Positions 54,635 to 62,792 of a stretch of 64,000 nucleotides of DNA are shown piece by piece. The DNA is from Vibrio sinaloensis (GTDB lineage: Bacteria > Pseudomonadota > Gammaproteobacteria > Enterobacterales > Vibrionaceae). The DNA is taken from the NCBI RefSeq assembly GCF_000808535.1, contig NZ_JWLV01000001.1, forward strand, positions 372,001 to 436,000. The letters run 5' to 3'. A model generated the notes under the pieces. It searched no databases and was not told where the DNA came from. It worked only from the letters and a program-made list of their open reading frames with translations. The translations under genes and the position numbers were made by a program. The first letter of the stretch is position 1; each line of letters starts with the position of its first letter.

Positions 54635-54648
54635 TGTAAACGATTACA
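54635..54648. promoter_or_regulatory. LacI-family (CytR-like) operator upstream of nupC
   Basis: TGTAAACGATTACA fits the general LacI-family operator pattern TGnAAnCGnTTnCA at every fixed position. A second partial copy (cgcaaacgttcaag) is at 54612-54625, between this site and the CRP-like site. CytR acts together with CRP on nupC in E. coli, so CytR is the natural candidate; PurR is possible. Confidence 0.6.
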
Positions 54649-54888
54649 CCGACTATTTAGAAGATTTGAGAAAATTCCAGCAAGGGAAGACAAAGGAAAT
54701 ACGCACTTAATTGCATTTATTTTCTGGAGCAAGATCACAACGCTTACTATGTAATCGTTATCATTTCAAAATAAATTTGGGCAAATATCATTTCGCCATC
54801 TAGTTTTATAGATGTGTCAACTAACGTACTAGTGAACATAATCTATTTCCTAACAACGTCAGCGGCTTAGACAAACACAACAAATTTT

Positions 54889-54914
54889 GCCCCACTTCAA
54901 CGTGGGGCTTTTTT
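54889..54914 (+). terminator. Orphan rho-independent terminator, possible small-RNA end
   Basis: Stem gccccac (54889-54895) and gtggggc (54902-54908), then six T. No plus-strand gene ends nearby (the last is at 53007, facing the convergent nupC gene). A small RNA ending here is possible; no promoter or conserved body was recognised. Confidence 0.5.
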
Positions 54915-54979
54915 ATATCGAGACTTGCACTGTGCTGCATGCTCATTACAATGCGGGGAAAACACAATAGTGAGCCATT

Positions 54980-55423
54980 ATGGAACGAGATTACACATAC
55001 GCCTCGCTCTCGCAATTACCGCGAGAAGAGCTCGAAGAACTGAGTATGCGCTTGATACAGCGCTTGATTCCTGAAGACTCAATGACGGAGCTGTTTACGT
55101 TTGATGCAGAAGAAGCGGAGTCAGAAGACAAGCTGATGGAAGCGCGTTTTGATGCCATGTTACGAATGAGCGCCATCGCACTGAGTCAACTGCCTGAACT
55201 GTTCAGTGAATCAGAAAACAAAGAGCAAAACACGCTTCGTATGCAAAGACTGCTCCTTTGGCACTTTTATGCTTCTTCGTTCCAGTTAGATCGCGCCATT
55301 CCTTTAGAAACACATTGCAACCACGCTGAGGTGATTCTTAAACAGAGCCCGAATAGCGCCCTTGAGTGGGTCACAACTCTTACAGACTTACTGCGCCAAT
55401 ACGCGCAAATTGCTCAGAAATAA
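54980..55423 (+). CDS. Hypothetical acidic cytoplasmic protein
   Basis: A 147-aa soluble protein without signal or membrane segments, predicted mostly helical and acidic (PREELEELSMRLIQRLIPEDSMTELFTFDAEEAESEDKLMEARF). It ends with a Leu/Gln-rich helix (WVTTLTDLLRQYAQIAQK). It is followed immediately by a strong terminator that it shares with the convergent envelope operon. No family recognised. Upstream, between the orphan terminator and the ATG, only a weak AGTGAG lies near the start. Confidence 0.65.
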   Translation: MERDYTYASLSQLPREELEELSMRLIQRLIPEDSMTELFTFDAEEAESEDKLMEARFDAMLRMSAIALSQLPELFSESENKEQNTLRMQRLLLWHFYASSFQLDRAIPLETHCNHAEVILKQSPNSALEWVTTLTDLLRQYAQIAQK

Positions 55424-55425
55424 GT

Positions 55426-55453
55426 AAAACGCCAGCATTGCGCTGGCGTTTTT
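55426..55453. terminator. Bidirectional terminator ending the envelope operon
   Basis: Perfect 11-bp stem aaaacgccagc (55426-55436) and gctggcgtttt (55442-55452) with a 5-nt loop and T-runs on both strands. It separates the 147-aa gene from the end of the eight-gene minus-strand operon. Confidence 0.85.
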
Positions 55454-55499
55454 CTTTTTCGAACTCAATCTAACAACACGAAAGCATCTATCTGTAGAC

Positions 55500-56087
55500 T
55501 TAGAGATCTTCAGCTTGTTTCTCAAGTTGCTTGCTTGTCTTTTGACTCACAAACTCTTTGTATAGCGCTGCTTTATCCGTTGGATCAATGTCTGCACCTG
55601 CCGTTACAGCAGAGTTAAACATCTTTTCTGATTCAATCTTTGGCATGACTACTAGCGCACAAATTTGCTCTACACCACCAATTTCAACCAGTGTTACTTG
55701 CTCAACTTGGCTCTTTTGAATTGAAGTATTAGTTATTTGCTTAGCGATTTGCTCAAAAGATGTGCCAGAGGTTTGACCGTCAACTGAACTATCAATTTTT
55801 TGATAGTTCTTCTCTAACACACTGACTTTAATATCAAGGTTTTGCGCAAGCGTGTTACGCGCTAGAGAGATAGCGTGGTTACGATCAACAGAAAAGTTAC
55901 CTGACGCCGTAACACAGTTTGACGCTGCAAAGCCATTCGCTGAAGTTGGGTTTAGTACCCAACCAGGCACATTGCTGCCTTTGTTGGTTTCCACTTTCGC
56001 CGTGTTTTCAGAACCACTTTGACTCGCACAACCAGATAAGATCACTGCGCTGATTGCAGCGGTAAGAATTTGATATTTCATCTTCAA
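55500..56087 (-). CDS. LPP20-family outer-membrane lipoprotein (FlgP-like), envelope cluster gene 8
   Basis: A 195-aa lipoprotein. The signal and lipobox are LTAAISAVILSGC. PGWVLNPTSANGFAASNCV and the alanine-spaced helix DRNHAISLARNTLAQNLDIKV are typical of the LPP20 family, to which the flagellar H-ring lipoprotein FlgP belongs. The second half has a beta segment (QVEQVTLVEIGGVEQICALVVM) and a Lys/Glu-rich C-terminal helix. It is the last gene of the operon, 6 nt after the lytic transglycosylase gene. The family call is fairly firm; the function is inferred from the FlgP similarity. Confidence 0.8.
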   Translation of the reverse strand: MKMKYQILTAAISAVILSGCASQSGSENTAKVETNKGSNVPGWVLNPTSANGFAASNCVTASGNFSVDRNHAISLARNTLAQNLDIKVSVLEKNYQKIDSSVDGQTSGTSFEQIAKQITNTSIQKSQVEQVTLVEIGGVEQICALVVMPKIESEKMFNSAVTAGADIDPTDKAALYKEFVSQKTSKQLEKQAEDL

Positions 56088-56093
56088 TTCCTT

Positions 56094-57407
56094 TTAGATA
56101 ATTGAGTTGGACTGCGCATGATAGGTTTTCATTCTATCGTTGACCTTTTTGAGATATTTGCGAGTCTCGTTATAAGGTAAGTTCTTGATAAGGTGCTCAT
56201 ATACTTCATCAGAACTCATGGTATTGATTTTCTTAATCGCACTAGAAACACGTCGCTCACCAAATGCTTTGGCCACGTTACCTGACCCGGTGTTGTAAGC
56301 CGCGATCACACTGTAAGTCGCACTTTGTGGGTCTTTAATGCCTTTTAGGTATCGACTCTGAAGAATTTTTAGATACGCAGTGCCAGTTTCGATATTCAAA
56401 TTGGGATCGTATAAGTCATTCGCTCTCATCGGCTTATCTTTACCGCGATATAGCTTATTCACGTCATGACCAGCGGTTGTCGGTACGATTTGCATCAGCC
56501 CGTATGCTGGTACATGAGATTTTGCCTTCGGGTTGAAATGCGACTCTTCGTGCATGATTGCCAAAACAAGTGCAGGCGGTAGTTCTCGCTTTGCACTTTC
56601 TTGTTGAATCGCAGGAAGGTACTGATTGGCGCGGTTCGCCAGTGATGATTTTGGAATCTTGACCTTATACTCAACAATCTTTTTAGGCTGTTGCTTTAGC
56701 TGCTTTTCTTGCTGAGCTAATTCTTGCTTTACAGCAGCAATGCGTTTTTCTTCCTGCTTCACCATTTGTTTCTTTTGCTGAACAATCACTTGCTCTTGCT
56801 TTTGTTCACTTAACACCGCACTTTTTTCAGCAGCAAAGATGTCAAGTTGACTCATTTGGCGCTCAGTTTGCGCCTCAATCTCTTTCTTCACCTCTTCGAA
56901 AGTCTTTGGTTCTACTTTAATTTCCTCAACGAAAACCATAGTGGGCTCAGCTTTTTTAGGTTGAGTTACACCAACTTCTTCAAACACCTTGGCGTTTTTC
57001 TCGATAACGGCATTGACGACTTCAGCTTCAACAACTGAAGCTTCGGCTTTTTCTTCTTCCGCAGGCGGTATGTAGCTAACCGTAATCTCACCTTTCTCCA
57101 AATCAACAACGGTTCGTGCGTTATGCTTCTCGTCATAAACCACGACTACATCTGGAGAAGATATTTTGGTGTCACCCCATTTTTGAATAGAGGCTTTCTG
57201 TTTTTTGTCCCAATCCGCTAAGTAAGCTTGCTGCCATTGATTGAACTCTTGAATTTGGGCGGCATACCATTGCTCAAACTCATCCGTATCATCAGCGGTT
57301 AATTGTTCGATTTCTTGGTCCAGTTCAGCAAACGGATCATTTGCAAAACTTGGTTGCATCACAATTAGGTTTAACAACGCAGCCAGTGCGCAATATTTCA
57401 ATTTCAT
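56094..57407 (-). CDS. MltC-like lytic transglycosylase with a long coiled coil, envelope cluster gene 7
   Basis: A 437-aa exported enzyme cleaving peptidoglycan glycan strands. A signal peptide (ALAALLNLIVMQPSFA, no lipobox Cys) is followed by an MltC N-terminal-like (DUF3393) segment at about 20-110 (EQWYAAQIQEFNQWQQAYLADWDKKQ; RTVVDLEKGEITVSYI). A Lys/Glu/Gln-rich coiled coil spans about 150-250 (EQKQEQVIVQQKKQMVKQEE). The SLT domain has AIMHEESHFNPKAKS with catalytic E288, AYGLMQIVPTTAG and YSVIAAYNTGSGNVAKAF. The coiled-coil insertion is not in classical MltC and could span the wall or reach partner proteins. It is cotranscribed with envelope proteins, suggesting wall remodelling for their assembly. 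Confidence 0.87.
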   Translation of the reverse strand: MKLKYCALAALLNLIVMQPSFANDPFAELDQEIEQLTADDTDEFEQWYAAQIQEFNQWQQAYLADWDKKQKASIQKWGDTKISSPDVVVVYDEKHNARTVVDLEKGEITVSYIPPAEEEKAEASVVEAEVVNAVIEKNAKVFEEVGVTQPKKAEPTMVFVEEIKVEPKTFEEVKKEIEAQTERQMSQLDIFAAEKSAVLSEQKQEQVIVQQKKQMVKQEEKRIAAVKQELAQQEKQLKQQPKKIVEYKVKIPKSSLANRANQYLPAIQQESAKRELPPALVLAIMHEESHFNPKAKSHVPAYGLMQIVPTTAGHDVNKLYRGKDKPMRANDLYDPNLNIETGTAYLKILQSRYLKGIKDPQSATYSVIAAYNTGSGNVAKAFGERRVSSAIKKINTMSSDEVYEHLIKNLPYNETRKYLKKVNDRMKTYHAQSNSII

Positions 57408-57433
57408 AAATTGAGTTACCGTAATTTGTTAAA

Positions 57434-58204
57434 TCAGAAATAAGAAGACAGATCTCCGACACTCTCAGCTTGTTGCTCAAACATTTGATCTTCAATGTCT
57501 ATCACCAAACGCTCGCACTCTTTGCTTGAGCACTGCTTTGCGATGAACAAACTTTCCTCAAGTTCTCCCTGCTCAAACTGCCATTGAGCTAGCCAGTGCT
57601 TGATTTCACTGTTGGAGATTGCGTGAACATCGACATACTGCTGATAGTAATTTTCAGCTTTGGTCACGTCTGATTGAGATAAGAGCAAGGTGACTAAACC
57701 TGCGGCATCCATTGCAACGCTAGGTTCTTTGATGATCAACGGTAATATCGGCTTAATGTGTTGGTATTGCTTAGTTGAGTAATACGCAACGGCATAGTTC
57801 AGCGCTGTGGTTTGGAGATTGGTTTTGTAGCCAGTATCATTCACATTCGCACGGCACTGAGCTTGACTCTTACTCACTGAAGAAAACTGAATATTGGTCA
57901 GTTCGTAAGTTAGACTCGCAAAAGGCCACGAATCTAAAGTTTCACGTATGAAACCACCTTGAAGCAACTTGTCTTCGTATTTTTTGCGAAGCTCTAAACC
58001 GAGCCCTTTACGACACAATGACTTCATATGTTTCGTGGTCAGTTCATGCTGTCTTTTCACTTCAACTGACACTTCTGCATCACTGGTTTTAAGCTCATAA
58101 TCCGTGCCGTTGAACGACCAAGAATGAGAGTCGGAAGCAAAAACTGGTAGACCTAAAAGGCCTACCAGAACAAGCAAGTATCTGTGATTACAGATCATTT
58201 GCAT
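57434..58204 (-). CDS. Exported helical-repeat protein, envelope cluster gene 6
   Basis: A 256-aa periplasmic protein with a signal peptide (YLLVLVGLLGLPVFAS). The first half has a Cys-containing region (HMKSLCRKGLGLELRKKYE; SQAQCRANVNDTGYK). The second half looks like Sel1/TPR-type helical repeats (NYAVAYYSTKQYQHIKPILPLI; AENYYQQYVDVHAISNSEI; WQFEQGELEESLFIAKQCSS). It overlaps the preceding gene by 17 nt; a second Met two codons in is an alternative start. Not a recognised family; a scaffold role is inferred from the repeats. Confidence 0.7.
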   Translation of the reverse strand: MQMICNHRYLLVLVGLLGLPVFASDSHSWSFNGTDYELKTSDAEVSVEVKRQHELTTKHMKSLCRKGLGLELRKKYEDKLLQGGFIRETLDSWPFASLTYELTNIQFSSVSKSQAQCRANVNDTGYKTNLQTTALNYAVAYYSTKQYQHIKPILPLIIKEPSVAMDAAGLVTLLLSQSDVTKAENYYQQYVDVHAISNSEIKHWLAQWQFEQGELEESLFIAKQCSSKECERLVIDIEDQMFEQQAESVGDLSSYF

Positions 58205-59489
58205 TACTCACTTGACCCGATGGTCCTTGAGTATTGTTGCTTCCGTCAGTCAGACCACCAGTTGTAGAAATTTTGTGGTCTGAGCTTGCGTTTTGACCTT
58301 CACGAACGCGCTTTTTGTTTTCTGCAGCTGCTTGCTTTGCCGTCGCCTCTAGAGAAGGGGCATAAACCGCAACGGCTAACATCCAGTCACCATCGCTACT
58401 CTTAAAGGTTTTAACAGAAACACCTGGAGGAACTTGACCCGCTGCAAATGACTTGTACGAATCAAAGCTCTTGATGTTGTTCATGAACGTATGTTTGTCT
58501 TCTGCCAATACTTTCGCATCTGCTGGGTTCACGCTCTCAGGTGGGTACTCGAATTGTTCATTCTTCTCTAACTGGTTCTCTGTGAAACCACCTTCCCAGT
58601 AAACTTGTTCACCTTGCATTACTGCAATCAGACCGTTTCTCGCTTTGGCTTGCGCTTGAGATTTAGACATACCAAGCAGCTTGCGTTTCACGCTCTTATT
58701 CTTGTTGTCACGAATGATCGAAGAACCGAAACCAAGTACAAACGACTCGCCCGTTTCAGCGTTGGTAATCACTTTCGCACCAACAGGAGGCATCACACCC
58801 GCCTGCAGATCAGCGATGATTTGTTTGAAAATCACGTTTGGTTCTGTAGTCTGAGTCAAAGCGCCCACTTTACGCTTCGTTTGTTCACGTGTTTTCGGCG
58901 TTGAAATCAAACTAACACGAACTAGGTTTTCACTCGGATCATCATACACGTCGAATGTCACGTAACCTGCCAACGCGCCTTTTACTGACTCAGCACAGTT
59001 ATCGCTCATCATGCTTGTGGTGTTTGCCGCGCCTTCTGTCGCAGTATCAATCACGTCCATGGTTTCGTTAATTGCTGTCGCACACATGTTGCTCATGCCT
59101 TCCATGTTTTCCACTAATTGCTTTTTCGCAATTTGGAAAGCTTTCATGTACGCACCACGCTTAGACAACAACGTCGCGTTACGGTTTTCGTAAGTTTCGT
59201 AGCTGCCAGAACCCGTAGATAAAATGCCGATACCCGAGCCGACTGCGATCATCTTAACGCCATCACCTTCATCTTCGATCAGGCTTTGGTGAGCAACAAG
59301 TACCGCAGCTTTCGGGTCTGCAGCCACAACGAGATCACCCACTTCTTTTACGTCACCTGTATTTACAGCTTGCGTTTCAGAGGGTGCATCGGTTGCAGGA
59401 ACGAGATCATTAAGGTCAAAATCCACATTTGCATGTGCAGAACCGAAGGCACTTGCTAGTACCAATGAAATAAGTGTTTTTTTAAACAT
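58188..59489 (-). CDS. Exported DUF6844-like protein, envelope cluster gene 5
   Basis: A 433-aa secreted protein with a classical signal peptide (LISLVLASAFGSAHA). It contains two alanine-spaced helical elements resembling the LPP20/FlgT-N theme (LLSKRGAYMKAFQIAKKQLVENM near residue 110 and KSQAQAKARNGLIAVMQGEQVYW near 275). These are each followed by beta-rich parts with YVTFDVYDDPSENLVRVSLIS and SDGDWMLAVAVYAPS. The C-terminus is a low-complexity Ser/Asn/Gly tail. I tentatively recall this family as DUF6844. A good AGGAT Shine-Dalgarno precedes the ATG; 18 nt separate it from gene 4. Function unknown. Confidence 0.7.
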   Translation of the reverse strand: MFKKTLISLVLASAFGSAHANVDFDLNDLVPATDAPSETQAVNTGDVKEVGDLVVAADPKAAVLVAHQSLIEDEGDGVKMIAVGSGIGILSTGSGSYETYENRNATLLSKRGAYMKAFQIAKKQLVENMEGMSNMCATAINETMDVIDTATEGAANTTSMMSDNCAESVKGALAGYVTFDVYDDPSENLVRVSLISTPKTREQTKRKVGALTQTTEPNVIFKQIIADLQAGVMPPVGAKVITNAETGESFVLGFGSSIIRDNKNKSVKRKLLGMSKSQAQAKARNGLIAVMQGEQVYWEGGFTENQLEKNEQFEYPPESVNPADAKVLAEDKHTFMNNIKSFDSYKSFAAGQVPPGVSVKTFKSSDGDWMLAVAVYAPSLEATAKQAAAENKKRVREGQNASSDHKISTTGGLTDGSNNTQGPSGQVSNANDL

Positions 59490-59507
59490 AAATATCCTGT
59501 AGAGGTC

Positions 59508-60905
59508 TTAAAGCACGTTTATTTGGTAATCGTTCAAAACACGTAGCTTGGACTGATAATTTGGCTGATGGATGCGCAACGTTGGCTGGATAAACTGAGC
59601 GAGGTCATTGGCGTTGTTTAATGAGCGAAGTCGTACAATCACCTTGCCAGAGCGGGTTTCAATCTTGATATCAGAAACGCCATTGATCGCACTAAGCAAG
59701 GTATATAGTTGGCCTTGTTGACCTGCTGCTTTCGGCGTAAAGATCAATTCCCGAACCGGGCCACCACGCATAGCCATCTTTTGGACGGCGTTATGTAACG
59801 CTTGAGTTAGCATTTTCTGGTTTTGGTCAACAGCCAAGTGCACTGAAGCTAGTTCATTCAACATCCCCTCCTTGTTTGGAAGAGTCATCAATGTTGGATC
59901 GTTTTGCCAATTGCCGTATTCATTACCCGCTCGGTCCAATAGCTTAGCCGCCAACTCCAACTGCAAGCCGGAAGGTGTCACTTTCTCTTTTTCTTGAACT
60001 TGAAGGATGATGGTTGCTTGCTCAGGAGAATCAGAGAGATCGAAACCCATCTGAGCGAGAGCGCTACTAAACGTGGTTTGAACAACCGGAAGGCGCGCAT
60101 CCACGTAAACGGCAGGCTGCCCTAGGCTCTTGATAAGTTGAGCAATCTTAGCCTCAACTTTTTGGCGTTCAACAGATACATCGAGCGTCACGACAAGCAC
60201 ACCATTTGGCTTAGTTTTGCTAGAAATTTCGCTCCAACCAGTAATCATGCCTTGCGATTGCATTGATAAGGATTGGACAGCCACATCATGCAAGTTAAAG
60301 TCATCACTGACCGCATTTGCCGACATGCTTGAATAGGTTTGCTGAAGGTAGCCAGATTTAACCATCACGCCCAAAACTTGGCTGATAGCACGACGAAATG
60401 CATCTTGCTCAGCCGCTTGGCGCGCACTTAAACCTTGCTTAGCGTTCGGGATACCCTCACCGATGACCACAACAGAAACCGTCGAGTCAGAACCCCAAAC
60501 AATACCCTCGTCTGAGTCTTCTTCTGTTTGCGTTGGTGGCATTAGACGCACATTCACACAGGTATCATCGCCGTAGATTTCAGGTTGCCCAAAATCCGCA
60601 GTGATCATCCCTCTCTCGATTCCAGTTACTAACATTTCTCGAGCAGCTTGGTTAAACTGTTCGTTGAGTAATTCGGAGTCTTCAGAAGATAAAGAAAGTG
60701 AAACCTGCCCATTTAAAAACAGTCGCAGGTTATTGATCGCATCCGCTTTCGCACCCTCTATCGCTAACACACCACGACCATAGGCACATCCCTGCTCAAC
60801 AAGAGCCAGTGTTGACTGGCTCTTATCAAGTTCAAGCGCAACTACAGGCGCAGCCGAAAGCAATCCACCGAGGGTAAGACTAAGACTTATCCCTTTTGCG
60901 CCCAT
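59508..60905 (-). CDS. Exported FlgT/LPP20-like protein, envelope cluster gene 4
   Basis: A 465-aa periplasmic protein with a signal peptide (SLTLGGLLSAAPVVA). It has a Cys-containing alanine-spaced element near residue 45 (GVLAIEGAKADAINNLRLFL) and a second at about 180 (ARQAAEQDAFRRAISQVLGVM) that strongly resembles the N-terminal domain of FlgT. The middle part (VYVDARLPVVQTTFSSALAQMGFDL; ATIILQVQEKEK) is a CsgG/TolB-N-like alpha/beta unit, and the end (LLSAINGVSDIKIETRSGKVIVRLRSL) is a small ferredoxin-like or ring-building-motif-like unit. The ATG lies 19 nt inside gene 3 with AAGGA upstream, so translation is coupled. Family assignment is by motif only. Confidence 0.68.
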   Translation of the reverse strand: MGAKGISLSLTLGGLLSAAPVVALELDKSQSTLALVEQGCAYGRGVLAIEGAKADAINNLRLFLNGQVSLSLSSEDSELLNEQFNQAAREMLVTGIERGMITADFGQPEIYGDDTCVNVRLMPPTQTEEDSDEGIVWGSDSTVSVVVIGEGIPNAKQGLSARQAAEQDAFRRAISQVLGVMVKSGYLQQTYSSMSANAVSDDFNLHDVAVQSLSMQSQGMITGWSEISSKTKPNGVLVVTLDVSVERQKVEAKIAQLIKSLGQPAVYVDARLPVVQTTFSSALAQMGFDLSDSPEQATIILQVQEKEKVTPSGLQLELAAKLLDRAGNEYGNWQNDPTLMTLPNKEGMLNELASVHLAVDQNQKMLTQALHNAVQKMAMRGGPVRELIFTPKAAGQQGQLYTLLSAINGVSDIKIETRSGKVIVRLRSLNNANDLAQFIQPTLRIHQPNYQSKLRVLNDYQINVL

Positions 60906-62065
60906 GTACTGCGTTCCTTCATGAATTCCATCGGGACACCGACGCTAACTGCAAAGATTCGACGCTGACGATCTGGACGGTAAATACCCTGCTCTGCTTC
61001 GTCTTTCACTTGATCAGCAAGCTTGCTGTCTTTCCAGCGTACGATTTTGCCTTGAGCACTTTGCTGGCTAGGGTTAACTGTCGCCACACCGATTGGCTCA
61101 ACAAAACCTGCGCTGTACTCAAACACAACCATGGTTTCATTTGGTAATACACCAGCATTTTGGCCACGATCTAACGAGATTCGATCACCTTTGATTCCCA
61201 TAACTTGTGCTGTTGCTGGCATCTCTTTTAGCAGACGAGTCAACATGATATCGAAACCGCGTGACGCCATTTCGTTCATCACTGAATCAACGTCTTTGCT
61301 ACTGGTGTAGTTAAAGCCGCGGTAGTAATCACCATTTGCGATTACAGTTGTGAAGCTTTCTTTATCGCGAACATCAAAGTTAGAAACGCGGATCTTACCG
61401 ATATTTGGGTAGCTCAGTTTTTCACGAGTGTACGGGTCAATAACACCCGTTGTCATTTCCATTGATGTTTGGAATAAAGACTGCGTAGAACCAAAGAGCA
61501 TATCGCCAGTTTTAAGCACGTCGATCTTCATGATGTAGTCCGTTGATAACTTGTCACGGCCACTCATTTTTTGTGCAACTTTTGCTGCACCTTCATCAGC
61601 AAGAATCTCTTCCATCGCCGCGTTTACTGACTTAGTGTCACGCGTCAAGATACGGAAACGGTTCACACCCGCAAATTGGTTTTCTAACGTGTTCTCTAGC
61701 GCTTTCGTTTCGAACTTACCAATACTTGTGTGCATTGCATTAAATACATCAGCAGATTTGCCTTGAAGGTTCTCGCTAACGTCAGTTTGAACATCACCGA
61801 AGTAAAGGCGAATCGTCTTTTTAGCAAGCGGACAACGGCTGTCTTTCTCATTTGCTTCGTAAGTACAGAATTGAAGGCCTTGAGTGTTGAAGTATGCAGG
61901 GACTTCAATATCACTGTTGGAAAATTCAAATGCCGACTTACCAATGATTAAAGACGAGTTGCCTGCGTTGCTCTCAACTGCGTAAGTTTGTTGACTGGGC
62001 GTACTATTACACCCAGCCAAAACAAGACCAGCAGCGACAAGTGTTGCGATCTTTGAATACTTCAT
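60887..62065 (-). CDS. CsgG/FlgT-like outer-membrane lipoprotein, envelope cluster gene 3
   Basis: A 392-aa lipoprotein (lipobox LVLAGC). The central part follows the CsgG/TolB-N-like pattern: IGKFETKALENTLENQFAGVNRFRILTRDTKSVNAAMEEI, then DYIMKIDVLKTGD, a Thr/Ser-rich stretch, and DVDSVMNEMASRGFDIMLTRLL. The C-terminal part (TAQVMGIKGDRISLDRGQNAGVLPNETMVVF and IGVATVNPSQQSAQGKIV) resembles the FlgT C-terminal beta domain. Together this suggests a pore- or ring-forming outer-membrane protein like CsgG or a ring subunit like FlgT. TAATG stop-start overlap with gene 2 implies coupled translation. The fold assignment is inference. Confidence 0.7.
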   Translation of the reverse strand: MKYSKIATLVAAGLVLAGCNSTPSQQTYAVESNAGNSSLIIGKSAFEFSNSDIEVPAYFNTQGLQFCTYEANEKDSRCPLAKKTIRLYFGDVQTDVSENLQGKSADVFNAMHTSIGKFETKALENTLENQFAGVNRFRILTRDTKSVNAAMEEILADEGAAKVAQKMSGRDKLSTDYIMKIDVLKTGDMLFGSTQSLFQTSMEMTTGVIDPYTREKLSYPNIGKIRVSNFDVRDKESFTTVIANGDYYRGFNYTSSKDVDSVMNEMASRGFDIMLTRLLKEMPATAQVMGIKGDRISLDRGQNAGVLPNETMVVFEYSAGFVEPIGVATVNPSQQSAQGKIVRWKDSKLADQVKDEAEQGIYRPDRQRRIFAVSVGVPMEFMKERSTWAQKG

Positions 62066-62781
62066 TACGAGTTAACTTTCTCTGCTAAAACTTTGTCTAG
62101 GTTCTCTAGTTGCTCGATTGTGTTTTGGTCTAGAGAAATCATGTTGTTTGCATCGTAAACAAGAACAGAACGAGCTTTCATCTCATTGTAAGCTTCAACT
62201 ACTGGCACTTCTTCTTTTGCTTCTTCATCTTCCTCAGACTCACTTGAGAAGTAAGACACTGCGTTGCCGAACCCTGCCATTGCAGACTCCTGAGCAATAA
62301 CTGACGCGTTTTCTGAAGCGATAAGAGCGATTTCAGCAGCTTCCAATGCAATGTCTTTAGCCAGTTCTAGGTTCTTGTCGAAAATTGAGTCAGACGCAGC
62401 TTTGTACGCTTCAACTTGTGGACGAATTTTCTTGTTTTCAGCTTTGCCTTCATCGAACTCATTCATCGCAACAAGAAGCTCTTCATCACTCTTATCAGCA
62501 TTGATCTTTAGGAAACCTGCCACTTCTGCATGCTTGTCTGCTAGTGTGCGGTAGTCTTGGAATACAGCACATTGACGCTCTTGAATCGACACCATCACTT
62601 TAGACACTTTGTCTACAGCGTAGGATACTGGTGTGTACTCAGAGCCTAGCTCAGCACAAGATTTAACAAGGGCAGCACTCATTTCGTTGCGGTCAACGGT
62701 CGCAGACTCCATACCTGGCATTGAAGAACAACCTGCTAGTGCTGCAGTGAATAGAGTAGCCATGACGGTTTTTTTAAACAT
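62065..62781 (-). CDS. Helical lipoprotein, envelope cluster gene 2
   Basis: A 238-aa lipoprotein with lipobox AALAGC. It is nearly all alpha-helical: a Cys-containing first part (SAALVKSCAELGSEYTPVSYAVDKV; SIQERQCAVFQDYRTLADKH), a long helix ending ELAKDIALEAAEIALIASENASVIAQ, and an acidic Glu-rich patch (SSESEEDEEAKEEVPVVE). AAGGAT lies upstream of the ATG. No family is recognised. A periplasmic coiled-coil spacer or adaptor tethered to the outer membrane is plausible. Confidence 0.72.
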   Translation of the reverse strand: MFKKTVMATLFTAALAGCSSMPGMESATVDRNEMSAALVKSCAELGSEYTPVSYAVDKVSKVMVSIQERQCAVFQDYRTLADKHAEVAGFLKINADKSDEELLVAMNEFDEGKAENKKIRPQVEAYKAASDSIFDKNLELAKDIALEAAEIALIASENASVIAQESAMAGFGNAVSYFSSESEEDEEAKEEVPVVEAYNEMKARSVLVYDANNMISLDQNTIEQLENLDKVLAEKVNS

Positions 62782-62792
62782 TTCTGTATCCT

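Larger units (their letters stand above)
54460..54979. other. 520-bp intergenic region: nupC control sites and an orphan terminator
   Basis: Left part (54460-54660): the nupC promoter with CRP-like and CytR-like sites, listed separately. Right part (54660-54979): A/T-rich and gene-free, with a strong plus-strand terminator at 54889-54914 that no annotated gene requires, then the promoter of the 147-aa gene. Open frames crossing this region look like non-coding shadows. Confidence 0.6.

Noticed and set aside
54212..54754. 180-codon plus-strand open frame across the nupC promoter
   Set aside because: Overlaps the 5' end of nupC in antisense and crosses its control sites; no protein-like features.
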